DNA of 64,000 nucleotides from Fremontodendron californicum (Eukaryota > Streptophyta > Magnoliopsida > Malvales > Malvaceae). The DNA lies in contig JAULJL010000001.1 of the NCBI GenBank assembly GCA_030761205.1, positions 35,163,145 to 35,227,144 of the forward strand, given 5' to 3'. Made by a program: the position numbers and the translations under genes. Positions 23,050 to 33,710 of the stretch are shown piece by piece (positions within the stretch are counted from its first letter, which is position 1; each line of letters opens with the position of its first letter). The notes under the pieces are model-generated. The model saw only the letters and a program-made list of their open reading frames with translations, was not told where the DNA came from and made no database searches.

Positions 23050-23352
23050 CCCTCCTTGTCCCTACTACTTGTCTACATTATTTTTTTTTCTTCTCTTCAA
23101 ACGCGGAGACTAGTCTCCCTTTTTGCTCGATCTTCAAACACTATTTTTTGTCCTTTTATTTGGATCACACTTTTCTCTTCTCCTGCAAGATCACATTGAG
23201 TTTTTGTCATTGAATTGATTGATATTCAAACAAGCAAAAAAAAATGTGAATTAATACAACTTGAAGATATGCAAAAATATTAATGGAAAACGGTGTTAAT
23301 ACTGTACTAAAGAAGTAAATGTATGTTACCTTGATACGGTCAAAGCCATTGC

Positions 23353-24533
23353 TTAGTAGTGGTGAGGAGGAGGGGGTGATGAATAGACGTAATGGGGTGG
23401 TGGTGGTGGAGGAGACTTGTACTTGTAAACTGGAGGAGGAGGGGGAGGAGACTTGTATTTGTAAACTGGTGGGGATGGTGGGGGAGACTTGTACTTGTAT
23501 GGCTCCTTAGGAGGAGGAGGAGGAGACTTGTACTTGTAAACTGGGGGAGGTGGTGGAGGAGACTTGTATTTGTATGGCTTCTTGGGAGGAGGAGGAGGAG
23601 GAGACTTGTACTTGTAGACTGGAGGAGGTGGAGGGGGAGACTTGTACTTGTATGGTTCCTTAGGAGGAGGAGGAGGAGGGGACTTGTACTTGTAAACTGG
23701 AGGAGGTGGTGGGGGAGACTTGTACTTGTATGGCTCCTTAGGAGGAAGAGGAGGAGGGGACTTGTACTTGTAAACTGGAGGAGGTGGTGGGGGAGACTTG
23801 TACTTGTATGGCTCCTTAGGAGGAGGAGGAGGAGACTTGTACTTGTAAACTGGAGGAGGTGGTGGAGGAGACTTGTATTTGTATGGCTCCTTGGGAGGAG
23901 GAGGAGGGGACTTGTACTTGTAAACTGGAGGAGGTGGAGGAGGAGACTTGTACTTGTATGGTTCCTTAGGAGGAGGAGGAGAGGACTTGTACTTGTAAAC
24001 TGGAGGAGGTGGGGGGGAGACTTGTACTTGTATGGCTCCTTAGGAGGAGGAGGAGACTTGTACTTGTAAACTGGAGGAGGTTGAGGGGGAGACTTGTACT
24101 TGTATGGCTCCTTAGGTGGAGGAGGAGGAGACTTGTACTTGTAAACTGGAGGTGGAGGGGGAGGAGATTTGTTCTTGTATGGGTGCTTTGGTGGAGGTGG
24201 GGGAGATTTATACTTGTAAATCGGGTGAGGAGGAGGAGACTTGTACTTGTAAGGGGGTAGAGGATAATGCACTGATGGAGGTGGTGGAGATTTATACTTG
24301 TAAACTGGAGTTGGTGGGGGAGGAGACTGGTACTTGTAAGGCTTCTTGGGTGGTGGTGGTGGAGAGTACACCGGAGGAGGAGGAGGCGGTGACTTGTAGT
24401 GGTAGGGTGGTGGAGGAGATGAGTAAGGGTAGTTTGCTGTGGTTTCAGAAGGCAAGCTGAGAGATACTGCGAACACTAGAAGAGTGACAAAGAGAGAGGT
24501 CATTGATGATGACCCCATTTTTCCAATCTTCAC
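23353..24533 (-). pseudogene. Extensin paralogue with one-base frameshift
   Basis: The start (ATG at 24533), signal peptide (one Leu-to-Phe change, FVTLLVFAVSLSL) and the first 170 or so residues match the gene at 8127-9797: SPPPPYHYKSPPPPPPVY, then YKY/SPPPP units. Near 24009-24017 a G-run is one base short of the usual unit (GGAGGAGGTGGGGGGGAGAC, 20 bases where the repeats have 21). Translation shifts into a Leu/Ser/Thr-rich frame (HLLQFTSTSPLLLLL...) that stays open to 23340. In the original frame the reading would end HHY and stop at 23353. Either this is a real inactivating or neo-protein mutation, or a homopolymer sequencing error. With the base restored it would be an extensin with fewer repeats than unit A. 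Confidence 0.8.
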
Positions 24534-24577
24534 TACAAAAGTAGGTTTTTGTTATGCTCTTAGGCAACCTCTTCACG

Positions 24578-24588
24578 CCTTTATATAG
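24578..24588 (-). promoter_or_regulatory. TATA box of extensin paralogue (unit B)
   Basis: CTATATAAAGG on the minus strand, 45-55 bp before the ATG, is conserved with unit A. Promoter sequence stays alike for about 100 bp further upstream. Confidence 0.7.
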
Positions 24589-24690
24589 ATTTTCTCTTTA
24601 CCTTCTAAATCATGGTAAAATCGACTTACTCAAAATCTGTTTATCCTTTGTCATCAAACGCCATGATAAATAATAATAATAATAATAATA

Positions 24691-25170
24691 ATTGCAAATG
24701 GTTTAGGTTTGAACGGGTTTTCTTGAGTGTAAGGAGAAACAACACGACAGGTTCCAATTGTTGAATTTGGCAGCTTCGGTTGAGGTTGCTAGCTAAGCAG
24801 AGAATAAAGTAATAGTAGTGTCGTCAATACTATAATTTAATTTTTTATGAAATGCCATAATTCAAATAGAAATCTTTCTTGTTAATACTATACATGATTT
24901 CATTTTTTTTTTTTTTTCATGATTAAATTTCTTTGAAAACATTGTGTGTCTGCCTAACTTTTCCATGATTTTTTGGCTACGGGACCAGGCGGCTAGACTT
25001 TCTTTGCTATGCAATTCTCTAGTCTTTTCTTTGTCGTTTCACAAAAATTTTGTTTCCTGTGGGCGTATTAAGAAAAATTATTTAAGCTGTTTATTTTCTT
25101 TATTTATTTATATTTCAAAATCCTCAAAAAAAAAAAATTTATATCAATTCATAATTTACAGTTAATTACT
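24691..25170. other. Intergenic sequence after unit B homology
   Basis: No gene was recognised. There is an AT-rich tract with a poly(T) run at about 24903-24918. Confidence 0.5.
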
Positions 25171-25176
25171 ATCTTA

Positions 25177-25270
25177 GCACTCGAGCCTTTGGCTCAGTTG
25201 GTTGATGCATGCTTCTCCCTACTCAAGAGCAGGTTTCGAATGCCCTTCCCCAAATTATCAAAAAAAAAAA
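25177..25270 (+). mobile_element. Short tRNA-derived SINE
   Basis: TGGCTCAGTTGG (25199-25210) matches the A box and GGTTTCGAATGCC (25231-25243) resembles a B box with one extra T. A poly(A) follows. A short duplication ATCTTA lies at 25171-25176 and 25270-25275. It is too short and has no cloverleaf, so it is not a working tRNA gene. Confidence 0.6.
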
Positions 25271-25663
25271 TCTTAATAAAGATAATTAAATATGTTTTGT
25301 GTTATATTTTATTTTAATTAAGCTGTCAAACCATTAATCCAACTAAAACATATAAATGTATAATAAACTTATAATTAGTATGGAAGCAACGCAATTACGC
25401 TTAATTTAATCACCGGCACAGGAAATCATTCCCTGGTTCTAAGTTCTAACTAATCATAATTAATTAAATCCTTTAACATAAGTTTAGATAAGATTAATTG
25501 ATTTGATTATCTAATTGCTTGAAGAAACCCCGCAACCGCAGCTAATACATGCTTGGCCTTTATCAATTTTAATCATTATTCAAAGATTAAGTAGTAACCA
25601 CGTAAGAAAAATAAATAAATTCAACCAAAACTTAACTTAATTGGTTCACGAAGTCATCCTTAA

Positions 25664-26856
25664 CAACGGTGGATCCTTTAAGAAGCGTGAGGGGGCTTTG
25701 GCCCCCTAAAAATTTTAAAGTTCTTTTAAGATATATATATATTAAATATATTTAAATGATTTTTTAAAAATTAAAATTGTTAATTTTGCTTATTTATATA
25801 TATTTTTATTTAATTTTATGTATTATAATTTAAGATATATAGTTAAAATCATATTACTATTTGTTTATTTTTTGTATTAACTAATCATAACTAGAGGTGC
25901 CCATAGGCCGGGCTTAGGCCAGGAAAAAAAATATTTTTTCTTGCCCAAGCTCGTTTAGGGTCAGGCTCGGGCCAGCCCATAAGCCTATTTCACTATTCAT
26001 AAATTATTAAAATATAAAAAAAATATTTTTATATTAATATTTATATATATTATAATTAAATTTAAATAAAAATTTATTTTTAATTATTGAATAATAATTC
26101 GGACCGGGCCGGGCCGGGCCGGCCTGAATTACAAATACTCTTACCCAAGCCCGGCCCGGACCGGGCCGGGTTTGTCGGGCCGGGCGGGCTACCCGATCCT
26201 TGAGCAGGTCTAATCATAACTTACAAATTCTTAAAATAAAAAAGTTTGTCACAAAGGTTAAATCAAAATTATGTAAATTTAACAAATGCTAAATTATTTT
26301 TCTACCTTCTTCAATATGACTTTAAGTCTCCAACCAAGTAGCAAACATATATATTTTTTAGCTGATTACAATTTTTCTTTTCATATAATTTTTCACTTTT
26401 AATTTTATCTTAGATCTTTTTCTTTTGTTATCATGCAACTTTTTATTAACACAAAAATCATATTGGAACCATTTTATAAAAGATTATAAAAATATCCTAA
26501 TTTTTAAACTTAAACTTTCAACTTTATTATTTTAATAAATATTTTATTTTTCTTGTCTTGATGAAAAATATATTGTTTAATTAGCAATGGATATATTTAC
26601 TTTTTTTTTTTTAAAGAAAGTTGTTCACAATTTTAAGTAAAATTATTTATTTGATGTATTATTTATTTGATGTATTATGTTTCTTTATACATTATTTTAT
26701 GAATTGATAAAATTTATAATTTGAAAGCTTATTTCTTTTTATTAGTATATTGCTTGCATATATTTATATTAATATAATAAAATATATATGAAAAAATTAA
26801 GATCTACTAAAATATTAATTGGCACCCCCAAAATCAAATGTCAAGATCCACCACTG
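25664..26856. mobile_element. hAT-type non-autonomous DNA transposon
   Basis: The terminal inverted repeats are CAACGGTGGATC on the left and GATCCACCACTG on the right. The 8-bp target duplications are ATCCTTAA (25656-25663) and ATCCTTTA (26857-26864), with one mismatch. Subterminal GGGGGC/GCCCCC blocks on both sides are usual for this hAT type. There is no transposase frame. A second element is nested inside at 25892-26212. Confidence 0.78.
25892..26212. mobile_element. hAT-like MITE, GGCCGGGC-rich
   Basis: The ends are TAGAGGTGCCCA and TTGAGCAGGTCTA (reverse complement TAGACCTGCTCAA), with the 8-bp duplication ATCATAAC at 25884-25891 and 26213-26220. GC-rich GGCCGGGCC runs flank an AT-rich centre. 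A relative is at 50703-51262. Confidence 0.75.
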
Positions 26857-26967
26857 ATCCTTTAGATGTGGCATCCAGCAGATCTGACGTTCGAATTTTC
26901 ACATCTGCAACCCCTTTTCTCTTATTCCTAAACCGCGATCTCCTTTGTACCAAAAATAAATAAATTA

Positions 26968-27343
26968 ATTAAAATACTGGTTTTCCCCTAAAAAAGAAGT
27001 ATTATTGTTTTTAATGCAAAGAAGAGAGAGTATGATGGAATATTTTACTTAAATCTCTATCACTTTGATTAATTACTTGACTTAAATTGACTTTATTAAT
27101 TTTTTAAGATATTCTTTCTTTTCACTACAAAACTAAGGTATATTTTTAACACAATATAAAACTTAAGGAAATTATACACGTAAAATAGTTGCTTTATGCA
27201 TTTATGTATGTAAATATATTCGATATTTGTTATATATATATATTTTTATCATATAAAAATGTTCGAAAATAAGGGCTCTAAGCCTTATTATAAAGCATGA
27301 TTCTATAATAATAAAGTAATAATAATAAAAAAAGTAGAAGTAT
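26968..27343. other. AT-rich spacer
   Basis: Nothing was recognised. Confidence 0.5.
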
Positions 27344-27360
27344 TGTAGCAACCGTTTTTA

Positions 27361-27390
27361 GCCCGGGTCGGATTCGAATCCGACCCGGGC
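27361..27390. repeat. Perfect 30-bp palindrome
   Basis: GCCCGGGTCGGATTC is followed directly by its reverse complement, centred on TTCGAA, 17 bp inside the start of the LTR. Confidence 0.95.
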
Positions 27391-28629
27391 CATTTGCAAC
27401 AGGGCCTGCTATTTAACAGGCCCGATCTGCAAGCCCCACCTAGGGCCCTTTGGGCCTGTTGGCCAAGCAGCCCAAATCAGGCCTGCTGGCCTCCAACAAG
27501 GCTTGCTAAGGCCCTTCCCGTTTTGGGCCCAATAAGCCCAACAGGGCCTGCTACCAAGCAGGCCCACTCCCCAATCCTATTCCCCAAACCCTAGCAGCCC
27601 CCAAACCCTAGGAAGACCTAGCCCTGGCAGCCACCCTTCCCCAGGCAGCCACCCCCTGCCTCAGCCACCCAAACCCACCACCACACGCCACCACCCTAGT
27701 CCCCAAAGCCCTGCAACATCGGACCCCCATACACGCCACCCACCAAAACAGGCCTCCCAGAAACCCCAGTCCCCTAACCCTAACACACTCCATCCCTTTC
27801 GGGACAAAACCCAAACCCCCACGCCACCGTGAACCCCTTCCCGAAATCCCACTGAACCCACCATAAAACAAACCCAACACCACCCCATTCGAGGAGGATT
27901 GGAAAACAAAACATTCGAAACCCAAAAAAAAAAGACCCTGCAAAAACACCCACAAAAAAACAAAAAACAAAGAAAAACAAAAAACCACCAAGCAACAAAA
28001 AATTAAATCAAGAGGCAAGCTCCTGTTTCCCTAGATCTGAGGGTTCAGGGGATCTGTTTCGAGGATTTTTGGATAGTGAAAAGGGAGACTACGGCGAGGA
28101 GAAGGCTCGGAAGGAGTTTCGGGTTGAGGTTAACGACGGTTTCGGAGATCGGAAGGGGAAAAGTTTCAAACTTTCGGGCTCAGATCTACGGATTTGAGGT
28201 TGGTTTCGGGCAAAACCAGTAGAAAAACAGGAAAGAGAAGACAAGTAGGATCGTTTTGAGCCCGCATCGGATCGGATAGGAGCTCCGGCACGATGGGGCA
28301 CTGCGGCCGGCACGGTGGTCCGGCGCCGATTTTTGGTTTCGGAATTTAGAGAGAAGGGGGAGAAAAGTGAAGAAGAGAGAGAGAGGGAAGAAAAAAGTGA
28401 AGAAAAAAAAAGGGGGGTTTAAATAGGGTGCCAAAACGACACGTTTTGGTAGGGTGAGGATCAGCGCCTGGACCCGGATTCGACCCGAGATCCGCGCAGT
28501 TGACCAGTAAAAAAAAAAGGATTTTTCGGGTCTGCTTAGACCCGACCCAAGCCCCAGATCCGGCCCAAAAGGCCTTACCTGACCCGCGCGCCCCTGCCTT
28601 TGGGCCCAGTAGTCCACTTCACCAATTTT

Positions 28630-28815
28630 CGGCCAAAGAGGAAGGAAAAAAAGAAAGAAGGAGAAAAAAAAGGAGAAGAAAGAGAAAAAAAAAAGAGAGA
28701 AAAAAAATAATAAAGAAGGAAAAAAAGAAAAAAGAACAAAAAAAAAAAGGAAAAGAAAAAAGAACAAAAAAACAAAACAAAAAAAAAAAGCAAAGAAAGA
28801 AAGAGAAGAAAAGTC
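28630..28815. repeat. Polypurine tract
   Basis: About 185 bp of almost pure A and G on the plus strand (GAAAGAAGGAGAAAAAAAAGG-type runs), inside the Tat/Ogre-like LTR. Confidence 0.85.
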
Positions 28816-29384
28816 GGGCCCGAGCCCATCAAATTCAAAAAAAGAAACGTCAGGCCCGGAGGTAAAATTTGTTTTATTATTTTTTTTATCATTTTCATTT
28901 TTTTTTGTTCTTTTTTTTACTAAAGCATATTTTAATATATTTTATTATTTTTGCATGTTTCTTTATTTTAAATATTATAATATATCTTAGTATGTTTTAT
29001 TGTTTCGTGTATTGTGTATATTAAGGCCATAACATGTTTTAATATTTTTTTTTGCCATCTTTGTTATTTTAAAATACGGTAATATATTTTAATAATATAT
29101 TATATTATTAGCATTTTAATATCATAATACGTTTTAATGTATTTTGTTATTTTAATATGGTAGTATATTTTAACAATATATTATATTATTTGTGTCTGAA
29201 TGTTGTAGCATGATTTAATACATTTCATTGTTTGTATTCATTATGTATTTCAAATATCAAATCCTATTTTAATATATTACATCATCGACATCCGTCATTT
29301 ATTTAAATGTGTTAGAATATTTTAGTGTCGTAAATATGAATTTGTTGTAGGAAATTTAAGGTGTTATAGTGAGCAATTTATTTT

Positions 29385-30245
29385 TAAATAAACATAAGGA
29401 CAGAATGAACACAGATTTGCCGACGATGGAATTCGAAGAACGTCACGGTTGTGATTCCTAAGATATCCCAAGGTGAGAGAATTTCGCTAAGTATCACCAC
29501 GAGTAGTGGGAGTATTTAGCGATATGCTCGATACAAAAATTCGTTTTCACCTAAAAATGGAATTAGTCAAAATAAAAATAAATAAATAACAAATGTTACG
29601 TATTTGATATCTCGCCATGCTCGTGTTTTTTAACATTATGCTTCGTATGTTTAATCGTATAATTAGGCCTTTATTCATACACGTTATATGCTAAATCGTG
29701 TGCATTCGATATTTAAATATTCACATAATTCGCATTTAAATAAAAATGGGCGAATACGGATTTGCCGACGACGGATTTCGAAGGATGTCACAGTTGTGAT
29801 TCCTAAGATATCCCGAGGTGAGAGAATTTCGTTAAATATCACCACGAGTGGTAGAAGTATGTAGCGATGTGCTCGATAAAAAATCCGCTTTCATTTAAAA
29901 ATGGGAATAATCGAAATAAAAGATGAATAAAATAGTGAATATTTATGCGTTCAATATGTTGCCATATTCGTATTTTTTTACACTATGCTTCGCACGTCTA
30001 ATCTTATAGTAATGTATTTAATCAATTGTCTTGTATGATTAACCGTGTGCATCCGATATTTAAATATTCGCGTCATATGCATTTAAATAAAAATGGATGT
30101 AAATTGCCGACGACGGAATTCGAAGGATATCACAGTTGTGATTCTTAAGATATCTTGAGGTGAGAGGATCTCGTTAAATACCACCAAGAGTGCTGGGAAT
30201 ATTTAACGAGTATTCTTGATAATAAGTTTACGTCCACTTTCGTTC
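29385..30245 (+). repeat. Three tandem copies of a 340-360-bp unit in the LTR
   Basis: Each unit has GCCGACGA(T/C)GGAATTCGAA, CAC(G/A)GTTGTGATTC, TAAGATATC and GTGAGAG(A/G)AT(T/C)TCG. The GCCGACGA boxes lie at about 29417, 29767 and 30108. AT-rich spacers separate them. Confidence 0.8.
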
Positions 30246-30640
30246 TTAAAAAAAAAAATTCAAAAAAATAAACATTGTTTAAAAAACGAAATGAAAAAAA
30301 AGATAATTATTTTTAAATACCAACGTTAAGTCCACTAAATCGAGATTTAAGATAATACATGATTAAATGGTACCGTTTTCTAAACGGGCGTTGCGGGGGT
30401 GCTAATCCTTCCCCGCACGTAACCGACTCCCGAACCTGATTTTATTTTCTCTCTTATTTAAAGCACAGACTTCGAACTTGGTTTAAAAAAATGTTTTAAT
30501 TAATTTTTTAAAATATTTTTCCTAAAACCGATTTTAATAGGTGGATCACACCTAGTAAAAAAGATTGGTGGCGACTCCATTTTGTTTTCAAAATCGTCTT
30601 AGCGGTCGAAAAACCGTTATGACAGTTTCGCGACTCCGCT

Positions 30641-30872
30641 GGTGTGAGAAATTATTGATCCTTTTTAATAAGAGGATCGATCATTTCCTCATAAATCAAA
30701 ATTATTCATTTCCTCAAAGAAATGATCAATATTGTTCAAACACATAATGTTAAAGATAGATAATTGTTCAACACATAATAATATAATCTTATAATATTAT
30801 TATGAATAATTTTGATTTTTGACGAAAAGATTGATCCCTTATTAAAAAGGATCGATCATTTATCACACATGA
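30641..30872. repeat. Inverted repeat (hairpin) with ~70-bp arms
   Basis: The left arm 30641-30713 (GATCCTTTTTAATAAGAGGATC core) pairs with the right arm 30799-30872 with few mismatches around an 85-bp loop. It starts exactly where the Tat/Ogre-like leader breaks off, so it may mark the junction. Confidence 0.75.
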
Positions 30873-31444
30873 TAATTCATTTGGTTTTCATCAATTTTTA
30901 TTTATCAATGTCGATTTTTTGGAAAATCTATCAAATATCAAAAAAATATTTTTCACAGCATCACTCAAACAACATAAAATATCTAACTTTTTCAAAAATT
31001 ATTTTTTGAAAATTATTTTTTTCGACTTAACCTTCTTCACCAACGATTGGCTTGATCCTCTCACGTGCAATTGACAAAACTGTTGCAGTTTCCTAAACCC
31101 TAATCCACTTTGCGTACGGATGTGAGGAGTAGGTGAAGAAGAAGAACTAGGCCTTGTTTTATCTCTGTTTGACTGCTTCTCTATTTTTTTTTTTTCTTTC
31201 CACTTACTCTCTAGAAACAGATAGAATAAAACTTTTATAAGTCCTTCTCAATTCTCATGCAGATGCAATACAGCTAATTTTTAACTTTAATTACTTAATA
31301 AACCAAATCAAGTGATGTATGTGACATTGTTTTTATTATTGTTTTGATAGAAAATTTTTGAGATAGATAAATTATTCAATTTTCTAAATCACAAGAAGAA
31401 AAAATGTATCAAATTTGAATTTAACAACATTTCAAATCTAATTA
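30873..31444. other. Unassigned sequence
   Basis: No gene was recognised. A short minus-strand open stretch at about 31030-31170 (SSSSSPTPHIRTQSG) has no known match. Confidence 0.4.
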
Positions 31445-31855
31445 AATAAGTTTTACGCATTAAACAAATTTTTTTTTTTTTTTTATAAATATAAGATTCT
31501 TTATTCTTTATATTTTAACTCGGACGAAAATTAAATTATTGAACAATCAAAGATCGATTGCTTGAAAAAGTAATATTAACTTAATTAATTAAATTTTACC
31601 GATTGAATAATTTTTTTTTTATAAATATAGGATTTATTATTATTTATATTTTAACTCGAACGAAAGTTAAAGTTATTGAACAAGATCAATTGCATGTAAA
31701 AGTAATACTAACTTAATTAATTAAATAAGTTTTACCGATTGGAACAATCAAAATTTTAAGATTCTTTGTTTTTTATATTTTAACTCGAACGAAAGTTAAA
31801 GCTATTGAACGATCAAAGATGGATTGCATTAAAAAGTAATACTAAATTAATTAGG
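31445..31855 (+). repeat. Three tandem copies of a ~137-bp unit
   Basis: The repeated order is TTTTA(C)CG(C)ATT, poly(T), ATATTTTAACTCGAACGAAA, GTTAAAG, TTGAACAAT, AAAAGTAATACTAA and CTTAATTAATTAAA. The units start at about 31448, 31590 and 31728. Confidence 0.75.
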
Positions 31856-32334
31856 GACAAAATTCAAAAGTAGAAAATTCAAAATCAAATTCGTCAAAGT
31901 GGTTTGCATTACATAAATTTCAATTAACGAAAGAAGAAAATTTTTGTAAATGTTTGACAAACAAGTTTTGATGTGGATATATTCCAAATGTTGTCACAAA
32001 TTTCTGGACAACGTATATTTGTCATGTTTCAATTATGATAGCAATAACTAATTTGCTTATTTTCAAGCTAATAATAATAATTATAATGACATGAGGGAAG
32101 GGTTTTAGAATCAGTCAATAACTGTAAATTCGTGTATGGACGTTGTAATTTGTGTTTTTTTATATTAATCGTATAAATATAATTATAATGTAAATTATTA
32201 AATGTATCCAAATTTTTAACATGAATAAGATACGTGTATTAAATATATCATATTAATGGTGTTTAAATGTATCTTATTATATTATTATATTATTATATAT
32301 TTTATGTTTCTTAAACATATTGTATTCGTATTAT

Positions 32335-33710
32335 CACTTTAAAAAAAAATGGCTTTTACCAACCGTTGCAAAATGCTAAAATATCGTAGCGAAAACTTTT
32401 TCGCAATGAGAAAAAATTCATTACTAGGTGGTTGCATATACCTCCGTTGTTAAAAGTATACGCAACGATTTTGACCACCCAAAAAGTCGTTTATAAATAT
32501 GTTTATTGCAAATATTTTTGCCCGTTACCTAATACAGTGCTTTTTAGCAACGACTTAATGTGATTGTCTAAATATGTTTTAGTAACCACAAATTTGATTA
32601 CAAAATCTTTTATACAACAAGAATATTTTAGTTACCAAAACTATTACGTAACGACAATATGTTAGTTGCAATAATTTTTTCGCAACAATATTAATTTTAT
32701 TGCCAAAAATTTTACATAACAATAATATTATGGTTGTTAAAACTTGAGATAATTATAATTTTAGTCCTAAAACATAAGTTTCTTTTTCATTTCCGTCCTA
32801 AAACTTTTAGATGTAAACATTCAGTCCTAAAAATTGTTAATATGTTAAAAATTAGTATTTTAATCATTATTCAAATGGAAACGCTAACACAAAGCTTAGT
32901 TGGCATATAATGAACACATGTGGGTGTCATTTCAATGATTTTTAAATATTAAAAAATTATTTTAAAAAAAAACCTTCTTATGAAGATTAAAAAATCACTA
33001 TTTTATTTTTTTAATTTTCTCTTCTCTCATTAAACTAACAGTTTTTTTTTTTTTTTTCTCACTAAACCAACAGTCTTTAATGAAATGAAGTAGAGTTCTT
33101 TTATCTTTTATTTGGAACTAATTTTTTTTGGCAAATAATTGTTCTAATATATTAAAAATTAATGAAATGCTACGTAAGTTTCACATGTGATTCATATATG
33201 TCACATAAGTTTTTTATATAAACTTTCAGTTAGCGTTTCTATTCGAAGAGCTACTAAAATACTCTCTTTTAACACATTGATAACTTTTAAGAATAAATAT
33301 TTACAAGTAAAAATTTTAGGACTGATATGAAAAAAATGTGTATGTTTTAGGACTAAAATTATAATTACCTCTTAAAACTTTTGCGTAACAATATTAATAT
33401 AGTTACCAAATACTAATTTGCAACGGCATTATATTTAGTTACGTATCACATTGCGCAATGACTAAATATCATTGTGTAAACTTAATTTTAACAACCATAA
33501 TTTTTTGTTGACAAAATTTTTGCATAATGATATTATTATGGTTACGAAATGTTTTACGTAACAATATTATTATAGTTGCGAAATGTTATTTTACAACAAA
33601 AATTTATTTGATTGCATATGACATTACACTCACTAACTATTTTTTATTTTAGCAACCATATAATTTGGTTGCAATTATTTTAACATGATAATATAACAAA
33701 ATCATAAAAT
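32335..33710. mobile_element. GCAACG-repeat element, CACTA-like, with nested MITE
   Basis: The left end reads CACTTTAAAAAAAAATGGC and is followed by many short GCAACGA / GTAACAAT / GTTGCAA units in both orientations, as in subterminal regions of CACTA elements. The right end cannot be fixed. It resembles the element at 49502-50341 and is split by a Mutator-like MITE. Confidence 0.45.
32746..33371. mobile_element. Mutator-like MITE with long TIRs
   Basis: The terminal inverted repeats are about 150 bp (GAGATAATTATAATTTTAGT / reverse complement GAGGTAATTATAATTTTAGT), with a perfect 9-bp duplication TTAAAACTT at 32737-32745 and 33372-33380. It has no coding capacity. Confidence 0.88.

Larger units (their letters stand above)
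15379..24690. repeat. Segmental duplication, unit B (proximal part)
   Basis: This is a direct repeat of 5506-9945. It is expanded by an insertion at 16008-17755 and by copia copy 2 (18652-23049). It lacks the TRIM found in unit A. Confidence 0.85.
25620..26967 (+). mobile_element. SINE-like unit split by a hAT element
   Basis: The outer pieces (25620-25663 and 26865-26967) together read ACTTAACTTAATTGGTTCAC, CATCCAGCA, GTTCGAATTTT, GCAACCCCTTTT, CCAAAAATAAA. This is the same block order as 12884-13012. The hAT insertion falls inside it. Confidence 0.5.
27344..30600 (+). repeat. Long LTR of a Tat/Ogre-like Ty3/gypsy element (solo or truncated)
   Basis: It begins TGTAGCAACCG and runs about 3.2 kb to a region ending GATCACA, then TTGGTGGCGACTCC (30565-30578) and CGCGACTCCGCTGG (30630-30643). 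TGGCGACTCC-type primer sites after multi-kilobase LTRs are typical of plant Tat/Ogre elements. The conserved 3' part (CGTTGCGGGGGTGCTAATCC, CCCGCACGTAACCGACTCCCGAAC) recurs at 52490-52570. Its 5' half is GC-rich with GGCC palindromes and a promoter-like purine tract, and its 3' half is AT-rich. No gag-pol follows, so this is a truncated or recombined copy. The exact 3' LTR end is uncertain. The Pro-rich and Lys-rich open frames in it look like composition artefacts. Confidence 0.7.

Noticed and set aside
25199..25243. Possible tRNA gene
   Set aside because: A and B boxes are present but the cloverleaf is absent and poly(A) plus short duplications follow, so it is a SINE.
27394..28018. Pro-rich plus frame and Gly/Trp/Phe-rich minus frames
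   Set aside because: They lie in the GC-rich part of a retrotransposon LTR with no recognisable domain; composition explains them.
28500..28865. Lys/Arg-rich plus frame and Phe-rich minus frame
   Set aside because: They arise from the polypurine tract; no start context or homology.
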